A DNA stretch of 7,543 bases from Bacteroides sp. UBA7333 (GCA_002471195.1 DKPN01000076.1:1908-9450), one strand, 5' to 3'; counted from the stretch's first letter, positions 1 through 7,174 are shown. Notes: generated from the sequence alone by a model not told the origin. Translations and numbers: made by a program.

Positions 1-17
1 AACTGAGCTACTTTCGC
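1..17 (-). tRNA. Partial tRNA, 5' end only, probably a second tRNA-Gly copy
   Basis: These 17 bases are identical to the first 17 bases of the complete tRNA-Gly at 53-125: the acceptor arm GCGAAAG, the linker TA and the start of the D arm GCTCAGTT. The gene reads leftward and its remaining 3' part lies outside the window. Because the acceptor stem is the same and the two lie in tandem, a duplicate tRNA-Gly is the simplest reading. The anticodon cannot be seen, so the amino acid is inferred. The 35-bp spacer between the two genes carries a small inverted repeat at 36-50 (CTTCTT/AAGAAG), a plausible processing element. Confidence 0.75.
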
Positions 18-52
18 AAATAAAAAATCAAAGAACTTCTTATTAAGAAGAG

Positions 53-125
53 AGCGAAAGACGGGGCTCAAACCCGCGACCCTCAGCTTGGAAGGCTGAT
101 GCTCTATCAACTGAGCTACTTTCGC
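53..125 (-). tRNA. tRNA-Gly (anticodon TCC)
   Basis: Complete 73-nt cloverleaf read on the minus strand. It has acceptor stem GCGAAAG/CTTTCGC with discriminator T, D stem GCTC/GAGC, anticodon stem TCAGC/GCTGA with loop CTTCCAA (anticodon TCC at 90-92), a 5-nt variable loop and T stem GCGGG/CCCGT. It decodes GGA and, by wobble, GGG. CCA is not encoded and would be added after transcription. The D loop has A at position 19 and the T loop has T at position 56, in place of the usual G19 and C56. This looks like a compensated tertiary pair rather than damage. It is transcribed with the partial tRNA at 1-17 from the promoter at 151-182. Confidence 0.96.
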
Positions 126-150
126 GTTATCGTTTTCTCGATTACGGATG

Positions 151-182
151 CAAAAGTATGATGTTTTATTTAAACAAACAAA
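151..182 (-). promoter_or_regulatory. Bacteroidota-type promoter for the tRNA genes
   Basis: On the minus strand the -7 box TACTTTTG (151-158) matches TAnnTTTG exactly. A TTTG -33 element (179-182) lies 20 nt upstream, with a second TTTG at 175-178. Transcription would start about 20 nt before the mature 5' end of tRNA-Gly. This is the best-matched promoter in the window and is good evidence for a Bacteroidota host. Confidence 0.8.
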
Positions 183-432
183 TACTAAAGCCTGAAATTT
201 TATAAAAAATTTAATCATGCTTGATTTTCAGATATTTTGCTTTACGTAAAAACTGAGAAATATATTCATATATACAATTCTGCGATTGTATAACGATCTT
301 CTTTTTATCCCAACATGTCAATTACCGCGAAGCGAATATAATGATTAATTTAATAACTACATATATGATACACAAAACTAAGTGTAGTATTTTGAGACCA
401 GCGCGTATCTAATATGTTTTATAGACTAAAAA
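183..432. other. AT-rich intergenic spacer with one inverted repeat
   Basis: I see no gene between the tRNA promoter and the GH20 promoter region. Structure is limited to an 8-bp inverted repeat at 271-292 (TATACAAT, 6-nt loop, ATTGTATA) and a 10-bp palindrome TTTACGTAAA at 241-250. Neither is followed by a T-run, so neither looks like a terminator. They could be protein-binding sites or chance in AT-rich DNA. Confidence 0.5.
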
Positions 433-459
433 AATATGCTATGAATATGATAATATGCT
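433..459 (+). repeat. Pair of 8-bp direct repeats upstream of the GH20 -7 box
   Basis: AATATGCT occurs at 433-440 and again at 452-459, a 19-bp period, directly abutting the -7 box at 461. The promoter has no recognisable -33 TTTG. The repeats therefore sit where an activator could compensate for the missing element. That role is inferred from position only. Confidence 0.35.
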
Positions 460-460
460 T

Positions 461-468
461 TATTTTTG
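461..468 (+). promoter_or_regulatory. -7 box of the GH20-GH92 promoter
   Basis: TATTTTTG matches the Bacteroidota -7 consensus TAnnTTTG and ends 23 nt before the GH20 start codon, leaving a short A/T-rich leader with no Shine-Dalgarno motif. No TTTG is present 17-23 nt upstream, so the promoter is probably weak or activator-dependent. Confidence 0.5.
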
Positions 469-491
469 TATTCTGAAATAAGATAATAAAT

Positions 492-2753
492 ATGAATACA
501 AGCAGACTAACACCTTACAAAGTTGCATTTATTGCCGGGATAACCCTTGCTTCTTGTGCATCCCATCAGGGTGAATATAATGTTGTTCCTCAACCAGTAG
601 TTTTAAAGCAGCACTCGGGTTTCTTTAACATTACCGAAAACACCTCTGTTGCTGTCAATTCTGGCACTGAACGTGTAGATTCAATCATCAACGGATTACT
701 TGATACATACATTGATTCTCGATACGGAGTGGTTGTGCAGCGAGACAAAAGTAACAACCCTACGATTGAATTTAAAATAGATGGAGATGTCAATAAAGAA
801 GTTGGTGCAAAAGATGGATACATTATAAATGTAACAGGTAAGCATGTATTGGTTTCTTCATCAACCGATGCAGGTTTATTTTATGGTTTGCAAACATTAT
901 TCCAATTGATGGAAACTGATGGTATTCCTCAATGTGAAATAAAAGACTATCCTCGATTTAATTATAGAGGGATGCATTTAGATGTATCACGAAACTTTTT
1001 CCCAAAAGAATTCATCTTTAAGATGCTTGATGCGATGTCGTATTATAAGCTAAATAAGTTTCATTGGCACTTGACCGATGGAGCCGGATGGCGCATTGAA
1101 ATCGATCAATATCCTGAGTTAACGAATAAAGCAGCTTATCGAAAGGGTGATACTTGGAAAGAGTGGTCTACAACAGGTAGCAAGTATTCAGATAGTAAGG
1201 ATTCTACTGCTTCAGGTGCATATTACACAAAAGAAGATGTACGTGAAGTTGTGAAATACGCGCAAGATCGTTTTATTGAAGTAATTCCTGAGATTGAAAT
1301 GCCTGGACATTCTGAAGAAGTCTTTTGGGCATATCCAGAATATAATTGTGAGGGAAAACCCTACACATCAAGTGATTTTTGTATCGGAAACGAAGGTTCG
1401 TTCGTGTTTCTCCAAAATATTCTAGATGAGGTTATTGAACTGTTCCCATCTCAATATGTACACATTGGTGGTGATGAAGCTGCAAAAGGTGGATGGAAGA
1501 AGTGTAAGAAATGTCAGAAGCGAATGAAAGATGAGGGCCTTAACAACCTCGACGAGTTGCAAAGCTATATGATCAAACGCATCGAAAACTATTTAATTTC
1601 TAAAAATAAGCAATTACTTGGTTGGGATGAGATTGTAGAAGGAGGCTTAGCTCCAGAAGCAACCGTTATGTCATGGCGCGACTCTACTTTTGCTATCACT
1701 GCATTAAAAGATGGTCACGATGTGATCATGACTCCAGGCGGATATTACTACTTTGACCATTACCAAGCGGTTCCGTTCGAGCAACCAGAGGCTATTGGCG
1801 GATATTCTCCATTGAAGAAGGTTTATAGCTATAATCCTACTTTTGCAGGACTCACTCCTGAACAATTGAGTCATATTATTGGAGTACAAGCTAACGTGTG
1901 GACTGAGTATATTCCAACACAAGAGCATGCCGAATATATGATCTTTCCACGTATACTCGCAGTTGCTGAAACGGGATGGACTCCAGATAGCTTGAAAAAT
2001 TGGGAAGACTTTAAGAAAAGAGCAAATCATCATATTGGATACTTACAAACGAAAGGTATTAATGCGTTTCCTTTGACCGATGATATTGAAGTAATCACAT
2101 CTAGAGATTCGGTAAATAATACCTTGGTTGTAACGTTGGATGCTGAAAAGTATCCGGTTGATATCCGCTATACCGTAGATGGAACCGAAACGACCAATAC
2201 TTCTGATTTATATATTACAGACATTGTTGTAAAAGATTCTGTGCTGTTAGTGGCTTCTTTATTTGGCGAAAAAGCAGATTCGACCAAATTTACACGCAAA
2301 CGTATCGATAATCATAAAGCAATTGGTAAAACAGTAACATACTTGAAGCCAATTAACAAATCATACCCGTCTACAGGTGAGAATGCTTTGGTTGATGGTC
2401 GTAAAGGTGGATTCGGATACAACGACGGTATATGGCAAGGATATACAAATGACCTAGAGATCGTAATTGATCTGGAAAAAGAACAAAAAATTCATCGTAT
2501 ATTTGGAAACTTTATGCAACTAATTGGCCCTGGCGTTTTTCTTCCGGCATCTTTAGAATTATATGCTTCTATTGACGGAAAAGAATTTACACAATTTGCC
2601 AATGTTACTCATGAAGTATCGGTAGAAGATCCTTCGTTAATCATTAAAGAGATGGGCTGGGATGGAGACATCAATACTCGCTATATCAAGGTTGTCGCAA
2701 AACAATGCGAAAAGAAAGGTTTCATCTTTGCTGATGAGATTGTAGTATGGTGA
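492..2753 (+). CDS. Lipoprotein beta-N-acetylhexosaminidase, GH20
   Basis: A 753-residue enzyme that removes terminal beta-linked GlcNAc or GalNAc from glycans by substrate-assisted catalysis. The N-terminus is a lipoprotein signal with lipobox LASC (Cys22), so the mature enzyme is likely anchored to a membrane, probably the outer one. A GH20b-type N-terminal domain (about 28-155) precedes the (beta/alpha)8 catalytic domain (about 156-520). Visible motifs are YRGMHLDVSR (158-167), HWHLTDGAGWR (191-201), EIEMPGH (267-273), HIGGDE (324-329) and WTEY (470-473). Asp328 and Glu329 are the family's catalytic pair. Residues 527-615 resemble the chitobiase/hexosaminidase C-terminal beta domain, and 620-753 an F5/8 type C (discoidin-like) carbohydrate-binding domain. 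Length and motifs are intact. It is the first gene of a likely two-gene operon with the GH92 gene 41 bp downstream. Anomeric preference for GlcNAc versus GalNAc cannot be read from the sequence. Confidence 0.95.
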   Translation: MNTSRLTPYKVAFIAGITLASCASHQGEYNVVPQPVVLKQHSGFFNITENTSVAVNSGTERVDSIINGLLDTYIDSRYGVVVQRDKSNNPTIEFKIDGDVNKEVGAKDGYIINVTGKHVLVSSSTDAGLFYGLQTLFQLMETDGIPQCEIKDYPRFNYRGMHLDVSRNFFPKEFIFKMLDAMSYYKLNKFHWHLTDGAGWRIEIDQYPELTNKAAYRKGDTWKEWSTTGSKYSDSKDSTASGAYYTKEDVREVVKYAQDRFIEVIPEIEMPGHSEEVFWAYPEYNCEGKPYTSSDFCIGNEGSFVFLQNILDEVIELFPSQYVHIGGDEAAKGGWKKCKKCQKRMKDEGLNNLDELQSYMIKRIENYLISKNKQLLGWDEIVEGGLAPEATVMSWRDSTFAITALKDGHDVIMTPGGYYYFDHYQAVPFEQPEAIGGYSPLKKVYSYNPTFAGLTPEQLSHIIGVQANVWTEYIPTQEHAEYMIFPRILAVAETGWTPDSLKNWEDFKKRANHHIGYLQTKGINAFPLTDDIEVITSRDSVNNTLVVTLDAEKYPVDIRYTVDGTETTNTSDLYITDIVVKDSVLLVASLFGEKADSTKFTRKRIDNHKAIGKTVTYLKPINKSYPSTGENALVDGRKGGFGYNDGIWQGYTNDLEIVIDLEKEQKIHRIFGNFMQLIGPGVFLPASLELYASIDGKEFTQFANVTHEVSVEDPSLIIKEMGWDGDINTRYIKVVAKQCEKKGFIFADEIVVW

Positions 2754-2794
2754 AAAAATAGAAACACAATAGACATAACTAAAAACTGAACAGA

Positions 2795-5035
2795 ATGAAG
2801 AAAGTCTTTTTTTCATTATTAATGGGAGTGAGTGCAACACTCTTTGCACAAAAGCAACCTGTTGATTACGTAAACCCGTTTATTGGGTCAAGTAATTACG
2901 GGACAACTAATCCGGGCGCAATTTGTCCAAACGGATTGATGTCTGTAGTTCCGTTTAACGTAATGGGCTCAGACTTGAATAAGTTTGACAAAGATAAGCA
3001 ATGGTGGTCAACACCTTATTCGTCAGACAATAGCGTGTTTACAGGTTTTTCTCATGTAAATCTTAGTGGTGTAGGATGTCCAGATTTGGGTAGCTTGCTT
3101 TTGATGCCAACAACCGGAGCGCTAAATGTAGATTATAAAGAATATGGTAGCGAGTATAAAAATGAGGCAGCTAAACCTGGTTATTATACAAACTTTCTTA
3201 CAAAATACAATATTCGTACAGAAGCAACAGCTTCACAGCGTGTAGGATTGAGCAGATTTACGTTTCCTGCCGGACAAGCAAATCTTTTGCTAAACTTAGG
3301 CGAAGGTCTTACCAATGAAAGCGGAGCAACAGTACGTATTGTAAATGATACCGAAATTGAAGGCTCGAAATTGTTAGGAACATTTTGTTACAACCCAGAT
3401 GCGGTATTCCCGATTTACTTTGTGATGAAAGTAAACAAGGCTCCTAAGAAAATGGGATACTGGAAGAAGCAACGAGAAATGTCGGGCGTAGAGGCTGACT
3501 GGGATGCAACTTCCGGAAAGTACAAGATCTATTCGAAGTACACCCGCGAAATGAGCGGTGATGATATTGGCGTATGGTTTGAGTATGATACGGAGAAAGA
3601 TGAGCAAATCGAAGTTAAGATGGGGGTATCTTTCGTAAGTATTGAGAATGCTCGCGAAAACATGAATACAGAGCAACCAAACTGGAACTTTGAGGAGGTA
3701 TATAATCAAGCAAAAACAGCTTGGAATAATGATTTGTCTCGTATCAATGTAGAAGGTGGAACCATGGATCAAAAGACAGTATTCTATACTGCTCTTTACC
3801 ACGTTTTGATTCACCCGAATATCTTACAAGACGTAAATGGTGAATATCCGGCAATGGGTTCTTTGAAAACAATGAAGACTTCAGGTAATCGTTATACTGT
3901 ATTCTCTCTTTGGGATACATACCGTAACGTGCATCAATTGCTGTCATTAGTGTATCCTGAGAAGCAAATCGAAATGGTACGTACCATGATCGATATGTAT
4001 AAAGAAAGCGGTTGGTTACCAAAGTGGGAATTGTTTGGTCAAGAAACTCTGACAATGGAAGGTGACCCATCTCTTGTTGTCATTGCTGATACATGGAGAA
4101 GAGGCTTACGTGATTTTGATATGGAAACAGCTTATGAAGCTATGATCAAATCAGCAACATTGCCACAAGCTGAAAACCTAATGCGTCCTGATGCAGATGC
4201 ATATTATGCAAAAGGATACGTACCATTGACATCTCAATATGATAATTCTGTTTCGCACGCTTTGGAATATTATATAGCAGACTGGAATTTAGCGAAGCTT
4301 GCTGAAGAAATGGGACGTAAAGAAGAGGCTAAAATCTTCTATAACCGAGCAATGGGATATAAGAATTACTATTGTAAAGAGTTCGGAACGATGAGACCAA
4401 TTCTTCCAAATGGCGAATTCTATGCTCCATTTGATCCACTTCAAGGTCTAAACTTCGAACCTAGTCCGGGCTTCCACGAAGGAAATGCGTGGAACTATAC
4501 CTTTGCAGTTCCTCATGACGTAATGGGGCTTGCTAAATTGATGGGTGGTAAAAAGAATTTCGTAGAAAAACTACAAATGGTATTCGATAAAGGTTATTTC
4601 GATATGAGTAATGAGCCAGATATCGCTTATCCATATCTGTTTAGCTACTTTAAAGGTGAAGAATGGAGAACGCAAAAATTGGTAAGAGAGCTTCTTGCTG
4701 AGCACTTCACAAATAAACCTGCCGGATTACCAGGTAATGATGATACAGGAACAATGTCAGCTTGGGCTGCATTTAGCATGATGGGATTCTATCCTACATG
4801 TCCGGGTGATATGAACTATACATTGACATCTCCGGTGTTTGAAAAAGTTACAATTAAACTTGATCCTAAGTACTACGGAAAAGACAGCATTGTAATTACA
4901 GCAAACAATCCAGAGAATGTATATATCAAGGAAATCAAGTTGAACGATAAAAAGCATAACAGCTACTTTATCTCACATAAAGAACTTGTAAACTCTGCAA
5001 ATTTATTCTTCGAACTAGAGAAGAATCATAAATAA
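2795..5035 (+). CDS. Secreted alpha-mannosidase, GH92
   Basis: A 746-residue calcium-dependent inverting exo-alpha-mannosidase. The signal peptide looks like type I, with cleavage after LFA (Ala18|Gln19), so it is probably periplasmic. The mature protein starts near VDYVNPFIG, the typical family opening. The N-terminal beta-sandwich carries GFSHVNLSGVG (84-94). The catalytic (alpha/alpha)6 barrel carries HEGNAWNY (561-568), where Glu562 is the likely acid, then NEP (606-608) and GNDDTGTMSAW (647-657), whose two aspartates hold the candidate base. Length is normal and no key motif is missing. It follows the GH20 gene after 41 bp with no terminator or clear promoter between, and a terminator lies 25 bp after its stop, so the two genes probably share one mRNA. 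GH92 members cleave alpha-1,2, -1,3, -1,4 or -1,6 mannose linkages. I cannot assign which here. Removal of N-glycan mannose after GlcNAc trimming is the natural inference. Confidence 0.95.
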   Translation: MKKVFFSLLMGVSATLFAQKQPVDYVNPFIGSSNYGTTNPGAICPNGLMSVVPFNVMGSDLNKFDKDKQWWSTPYSSDNSVFTGFSHVNLSGVGCPDLGSLLLMPTTGALNVDYKEYGSEYKNEAAKPGYYTNFLTKYNIRTEATASQRVGLSRFTFPAGQANLLLNLGEGLTNESGATVRIVNDTEIEGSKLLGTFCYNPDAVFPIYFVMKVNKAPKKMGYWKKQREMSGVEADWDATSGKYKIYSKYTREMSGDDIGVWFEYDTEKDEQIEVKMGVSFVSIENARENMNTEQPNWNFEEVYNQAKTAWNNDLSRINVEGGTMDQKTVFYTALYHVLIHPNILQDVNGEYPAMGSLKTMKTSGNRYTVFSLWDTYRNVHQLLSLVYPEKQIEMVRTMIDMYKESGWLPKWELFGQETLTMEGDPSLVVIADTWRRGLRDFDMETAYEAMIKSATLPQAENLMRPDADAYYAKGYVPLTSQYDNSVSHALEYYIADWNLAKLAEEMGRKEEAKIFYNRAMGYKNYYCKEFGTMRPILPNGEFYAPFDPLQGLNFEPSPGFHEGNAWNYTFAVPHDVMGLAKLMGGKKNFVEKLQMVFDKGYFDMSNEPDIAYPYLFSYFKGEEWRTQKLVRELLAEHFTNKPAGLPGNDDTGTMSAWAAFSMMGFYPTCPGDMNYTLTSPVFEKVTIKLDPKYYGKDSIVITANNPENVYIKEIKLNDKKHNSYFISHKELVNSANLFFELEKNHK

Positions 5036-5060
5036 TTGAGATTATCTGTTTGATATAAAG

Positions 5061-5099
5061 AAGGTCTTGTTGCTGTGCAACAAGACCTTTTCTTTTTTA
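5061..5099 (+). terminator. Intrinsic terminator after the GH92 gene
   Basis: A 13-bp perfect stem (5061-5073 with 5077-5089) has a 3-nt loop TGT and is followed by a T-rich tract to 5099. It sits 25 bp after the GH92 stop. Because yaaA converges from the right and ends at 5123, the stem may also act on the minus strand, though the T-run there is weaker. Confidence 0.9.
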
Positions 5100-5122
5100 T
5101 GATAGTATCATTCATATTTCTA

Positions 5123-5887
5123 CTATCTTGTAAAGACGTATTCTTTGTTATTACTCAATTCAGAGTTATATACGTATCCGTTCCATGTAAATAGCTTTAA
5201 GTCGGCAGAGTTGTTCAATTGATTACGTGTGATGTAATCGATCAAATTCCCTTCTGCTGGTTTTGCATACGCACGTTCTGATAAGAACTTTCCATCTCCT
5301 TTGTTCTCTTTAAATTCAACCTTAATAAACTGAACTTTCCTCGACATGGCTTTTGTGTCGATTACGTGTTCAACCTCTTTTGAGGTTAGATTGATGATAA
5401 TGCCGTCATCTTTGATTGCTAAACTATTCAGTTGATCGGTAATTTTCATTCTCCAAAACTCATACAAATCTTTACCTGGAATTGAATCTATTTTGAGATG
5501 AAAATTAATTCGATAGGGTTTTATTAAATCGAATGGCCTCAGTAATCCATACAAAGATGAGATAATCAAGACATGTGCTTGAAGGTATTCTAGTGAAGCT
5601 TGATTCATTGTGTGCAAATCAATATTACGGTATACTGATCCTGCATAGGATAAAATTGCTTGTTTTGGAGGATACTTGCCATTGTCAAAATTGAGATAAC
5701 GATCGTTATTTACTAACGCTAAATCATGACTAAGATGTAAGGTTTGCTCCAATTGTTCGATTGACAACTTAGACATCTTTTGGGCAATCAGTTCTGCCTC
5801 ATGATCGAAAATCGGATTGCTTTGCGGTAATTTAAGATCTGCATCCGATGAGTTCATTGTGTTGGAAGGAGAGATTAAAGTAATCAT
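5123..5887 (-). CDS. yaaA: Peroxide stress protein YaaA (UPF0246/DUF328)
   Basis: A 254-residue cytoplasmic protein, close to the 258 residues of E. coli YaaA. Family signatures run the full length: ISPSNTM at the N-terminus (E. coli ISPAKTL), KYPPKQAI (71-78), SLYGLLRPFDLIKPYR (111-126), GKDLYEFW (138-145), INLTSKE (165-171) and the C-terminal GYVYNSELSNNKEYVFTR. In E. coli the protein limits intracellular iron and oxidative damage during hydrogen peroxide stress, and it has been reported to bind DNA. A matching role here is inferred from homology. The start ATG has an A/T-rich leader and no Shine-Dalgarno motif. The gene lies downstream of the sigma-factor gene on the same strand, 53 bp away, but a strong terminator fills that gap. 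It therefore depends either on read-through or on a promoter hidden in the terminator or the sigma gene's end. No frameshift or odd composition is seen. Confidence 0.93.
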   Translation of the reverse strand: MITLISPSNTMNSSDADLKLPQSNPIFDHEAELIAQKMSKLSIEQLEQTLHLSHDLALVNNDRYLNFDNGKYPPKQAILSYAGSVYRNIDLHTMNQASLEYLQAHVLIISSLYGLLRPFDLIKPYRINFHLKIDSIPGKDLYEFWRMKITDQLNSLAIKDDGIIINLTSKEVEHVIDTKAMSRKVQFIKVEFKENKGDGKFLSERAYAKPAEGNLIDYITRNQLNNSADLKLFTWNGYVYNSELSNNKEYVFTR

Positions 5888-5900
5888 ATTTAATGAAATT

Positions 5901-5932
5901 AAAAAAAGACAAGCTTATCCAGAGCTTGTCTT
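5901..5932 (-). terminator. Intrinsic terminator between the sigma-factor gene and yaaA
   Basis: On the minus strand a 10-bp perfect stem AAGACAAGCT/AGCTTGTCTT (5923-5932 with 5906-5915) has a 7-nt loop and continues into an uninterrupted T-run at 5901-5907. It starts 8 bp after the sigma-factor stop and ends only 13 nt before the yaaA ATG. Confidence 0.85.
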
Positions 5933-5940
5933 CTTATTTG

Positions 5941-6444
5941 TTATCTAAAATCTTTGAGTTTGCTTTGCAAGGTCTTACGTGCAAAGAATATTCTACTTTT
6001 GATCGTTCCTAATGGAAGATCAAGTTGCTCGGCGATTTCGTTGTATTTATATCCGGTAAGAAACAATGAGAAAGGTATTTTTAAATCATCGTTTAGTTTA
6101 TTAATTGCCGAATTGATTTCGTTCATTGCATATGCTCCATCAGGTGAATCAAAGCCTGACTCTAAAGATAGATTAAGGTTGTAAAGATCAATTTCTTGGT
6201 CTACTACGGTTTGTGTGCGCAATACTTTGTGATAATTATTGATAAAGGTGTGTCGCATGATTGTTAAGACCCAACCTTTGAAATTTACATTATCGATAAA
6301 TTTGTCTTGGTTATCTAAGGCTTTTAAGGTTGTGTCTTGCATTAGGTCGAGTGCATCTTCTTTGTTTGCTGTAAGCATCATGGCAAAACTCATCATGTTG
6401 CTTTGTAGGCCCATTAGTCTCTCTTGGAATAGTTGCGCATTCAT
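5941..6444 (-). CDS. ECF-type sigma-70 family RNA polymerase sigma factor
   Basis: A short alternative sigma factor (167 residues from the preferred start) with only regions 2 and 4, as in ECF sigma factors. It directs RNA polymerase to a particular promoter set. Region 2 spans about residues 17-74 (NMMSFAMMLTANKEDALDLM, then QDTTLKAL and NFKGWVLTIMR, the latter the -10 recognition segment). Region 4 lies near the C-terminus, with the helix-turn-helix YNEIAEQLDLPLGTIKSRIF followed by ARKTLQSKL. The reading frame extends upstream to an ATG at 6475-6477 (178 residues). I prefer the ATG at 6442-6444 because the RpoE-like sigma factors of Bacteroides, as I remember them, begin at that point and a possible promoter ends near 6480. 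No anti-sigma (FecR-like or zinc-binding) gene adjoins it. Its own terminator follows, then yaaA. The stimulus and targets cannot be read from the sequence. Confidence 0.9.
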   Translation of the reverse strand: MNAQLFQERLMGLQSNMMSFAMMLTANKEDALDLMQDTTLKALDNQDKFIDNVNFKGWVLTIMRHTFINNYHKVLRTQTVVDQEIDLYNLNLSLESGFDSPDGAYAMNEINSAINKLNDDLKIPFSLFLTGYKYNEIAEQLDLPLGTIKSRIFFARKTLQSKLKDFR

Positions 6445-6484
6445 AAGCTTAAATTTTCTAGGTGAAATTAAATTCAATGCTATG

Positions 6485-6512
6485 GAAACTTATGTGATTC
6501 ATGAAGAATCAA
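6485..6512 (-). promoter_or_regulatory. Possible promoter of the sigma-factor gene
   Basis: On the minus strand TAAGTTTC (6485-6492) is one mismatch from TAnnTTTG, and a TTG (6510-6512) lies 17 nt upstream. An inverted repeat TGATTC-5 nt-GAATCA (6495-6511) fills the space between the two elements and could be an operator. The start point would fall near 6478, giving a leader of about 34 nt to the preferred ATG at 6444. The match is modest. Confidence 0.35.
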
Positions 6513-6790
6513 CACTTGTTTTCAGAAAAGATCTTGATTTGTATTGATAAAAAGTCAACCTTCAAATATCAATCAATCAAGAAACAGTGAGAGGAATACT
6601 AATAAAAGTATGGTGTACAGTTTTGGTTCTTTCTAAATTCTTCTTTCTGTGTCAATAAATACAATCAATAGTTTTAAGTTAAAAACATCATTGAATTTAT
6701 TAGATGTAATAACTTACAATGTTGTTTTTGTTTATTTGATTCTTTTATCATTTATATATAAAACAGTTGAGGGACGTATTTGTTTTATCT
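6513..6790. other. AT-rich non-coding spacer
   Basis: About 280 bp of strongly AT-rich DNA lie upstream of the sigma-factor gene. I find no reading frame with family features, no RNA gene and no strong hairpin here. Confidence 0.5.
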
Positions 6791-6796
6791 TAAGCC

Positions 6797-6804
6797 TAAG
6801 TTTG
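6797..6804 (+). promoter_or_regulatory. Orphan -7 box pointing into the non-coding right end
   Basis: TAAGTTTG is a perfect TAnnTTTG match on the plus strand. The nearest upstream TTTG (6779-6782) is 14 nt away, shorter than the usual 19-20, so the promoter is incomplete. No protein gene follows, so if active it would make a non-coding RNA starting near 6811. Confidence 0.3.
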
Positions 6805-6966
6805 TAGTCGCTAGAGTGTTAAAAGTGGCCGTTTGAAAAAGCCGTGCATATCTATTTACGAGACAATCGATAAAATATCAGTTTATCAAAGATTATGAAT
6901 CCCTTTATCCGATTGAATTGATGTGTGAGGGGGGCATTGACACGCTTTCAACTATAAATTACAATA

Positions 6967-7024
6967 AGCTTTTGTCGGGGCAACCGGTGTGCAAGCTTCG
7001 TGATACTTGCAAAGCTGTTTTTTT
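6967..7024 (+). terminator. Possible terminator: stacked hairpin and T-run
   Basis: GCAAG (6991-6995) pairs with CTTGC (7006-7010) across a 10-nt loop. Immediately 3', AAAGCT (7011-7016) can pair with AGCTTT (6967-6972), stacking the two stems. A run of seven T follows at 7018-7024. The stem is short and interrupted, so this is a weak terminator at best. Confidence 0.3.
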
Positions 7025-7160
7025 CGTTGATTTTGTCTCCTAGATTGTAAATTTAGACTGATTTTTTATGTTCAGAAAATCATGTTTTCAAGTCGAGTTG
7101 CATCCCTTTATGATCCATCCCTGTGAATAACCTGCAAAAACTATGCGGCCTTTGAGCAAA

Positions 7161-7174
7161 AACCATGCATGGTT
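7161..7174. repeat. Perfect 14-bp palindrome
   Basis: AACCATGCATGGTT is its own reverse complement, with no spacer. It lies in non-coding DNA. The symmetry suits a dimeric DNA-binding protein better than an RNA hairpin, since only a 5-bp stem would remain after leaving a loop. Confidence 0.5.

Noticed and set aside
590..2033. Minus-strand reading frames of 77 and 109 codons inside the GH20 gene
   Set aside because: They are shadows of the intact GH20 gene, with no promoter or family signature.
2754..2794. Possible promoter or terminator between the GH20 and GH92 genes
   Set aside because: The 41-bp gap is A-rich, with no TAnnTTTG box and no hairpin, so co-transcription is the simpler reading.
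3374..4070. Two minus-strand reading frames of 146 and 108 codons inside the GH92 gene
   Set aside because: They are antisense shadows of an intact, motif-rich GH92 coding sequence.
5954..6184. 76-codon plus-strand reading frame
   Set aside because: It is antisense to region 4 of the sigma factor and has no supporting features.
6239..6547. 102-codon plus-strand reading frame
   Set aside because: It is antisense to the sigma-factor gene, whose motifs are unambiguous, and its translation matches nothing I know.
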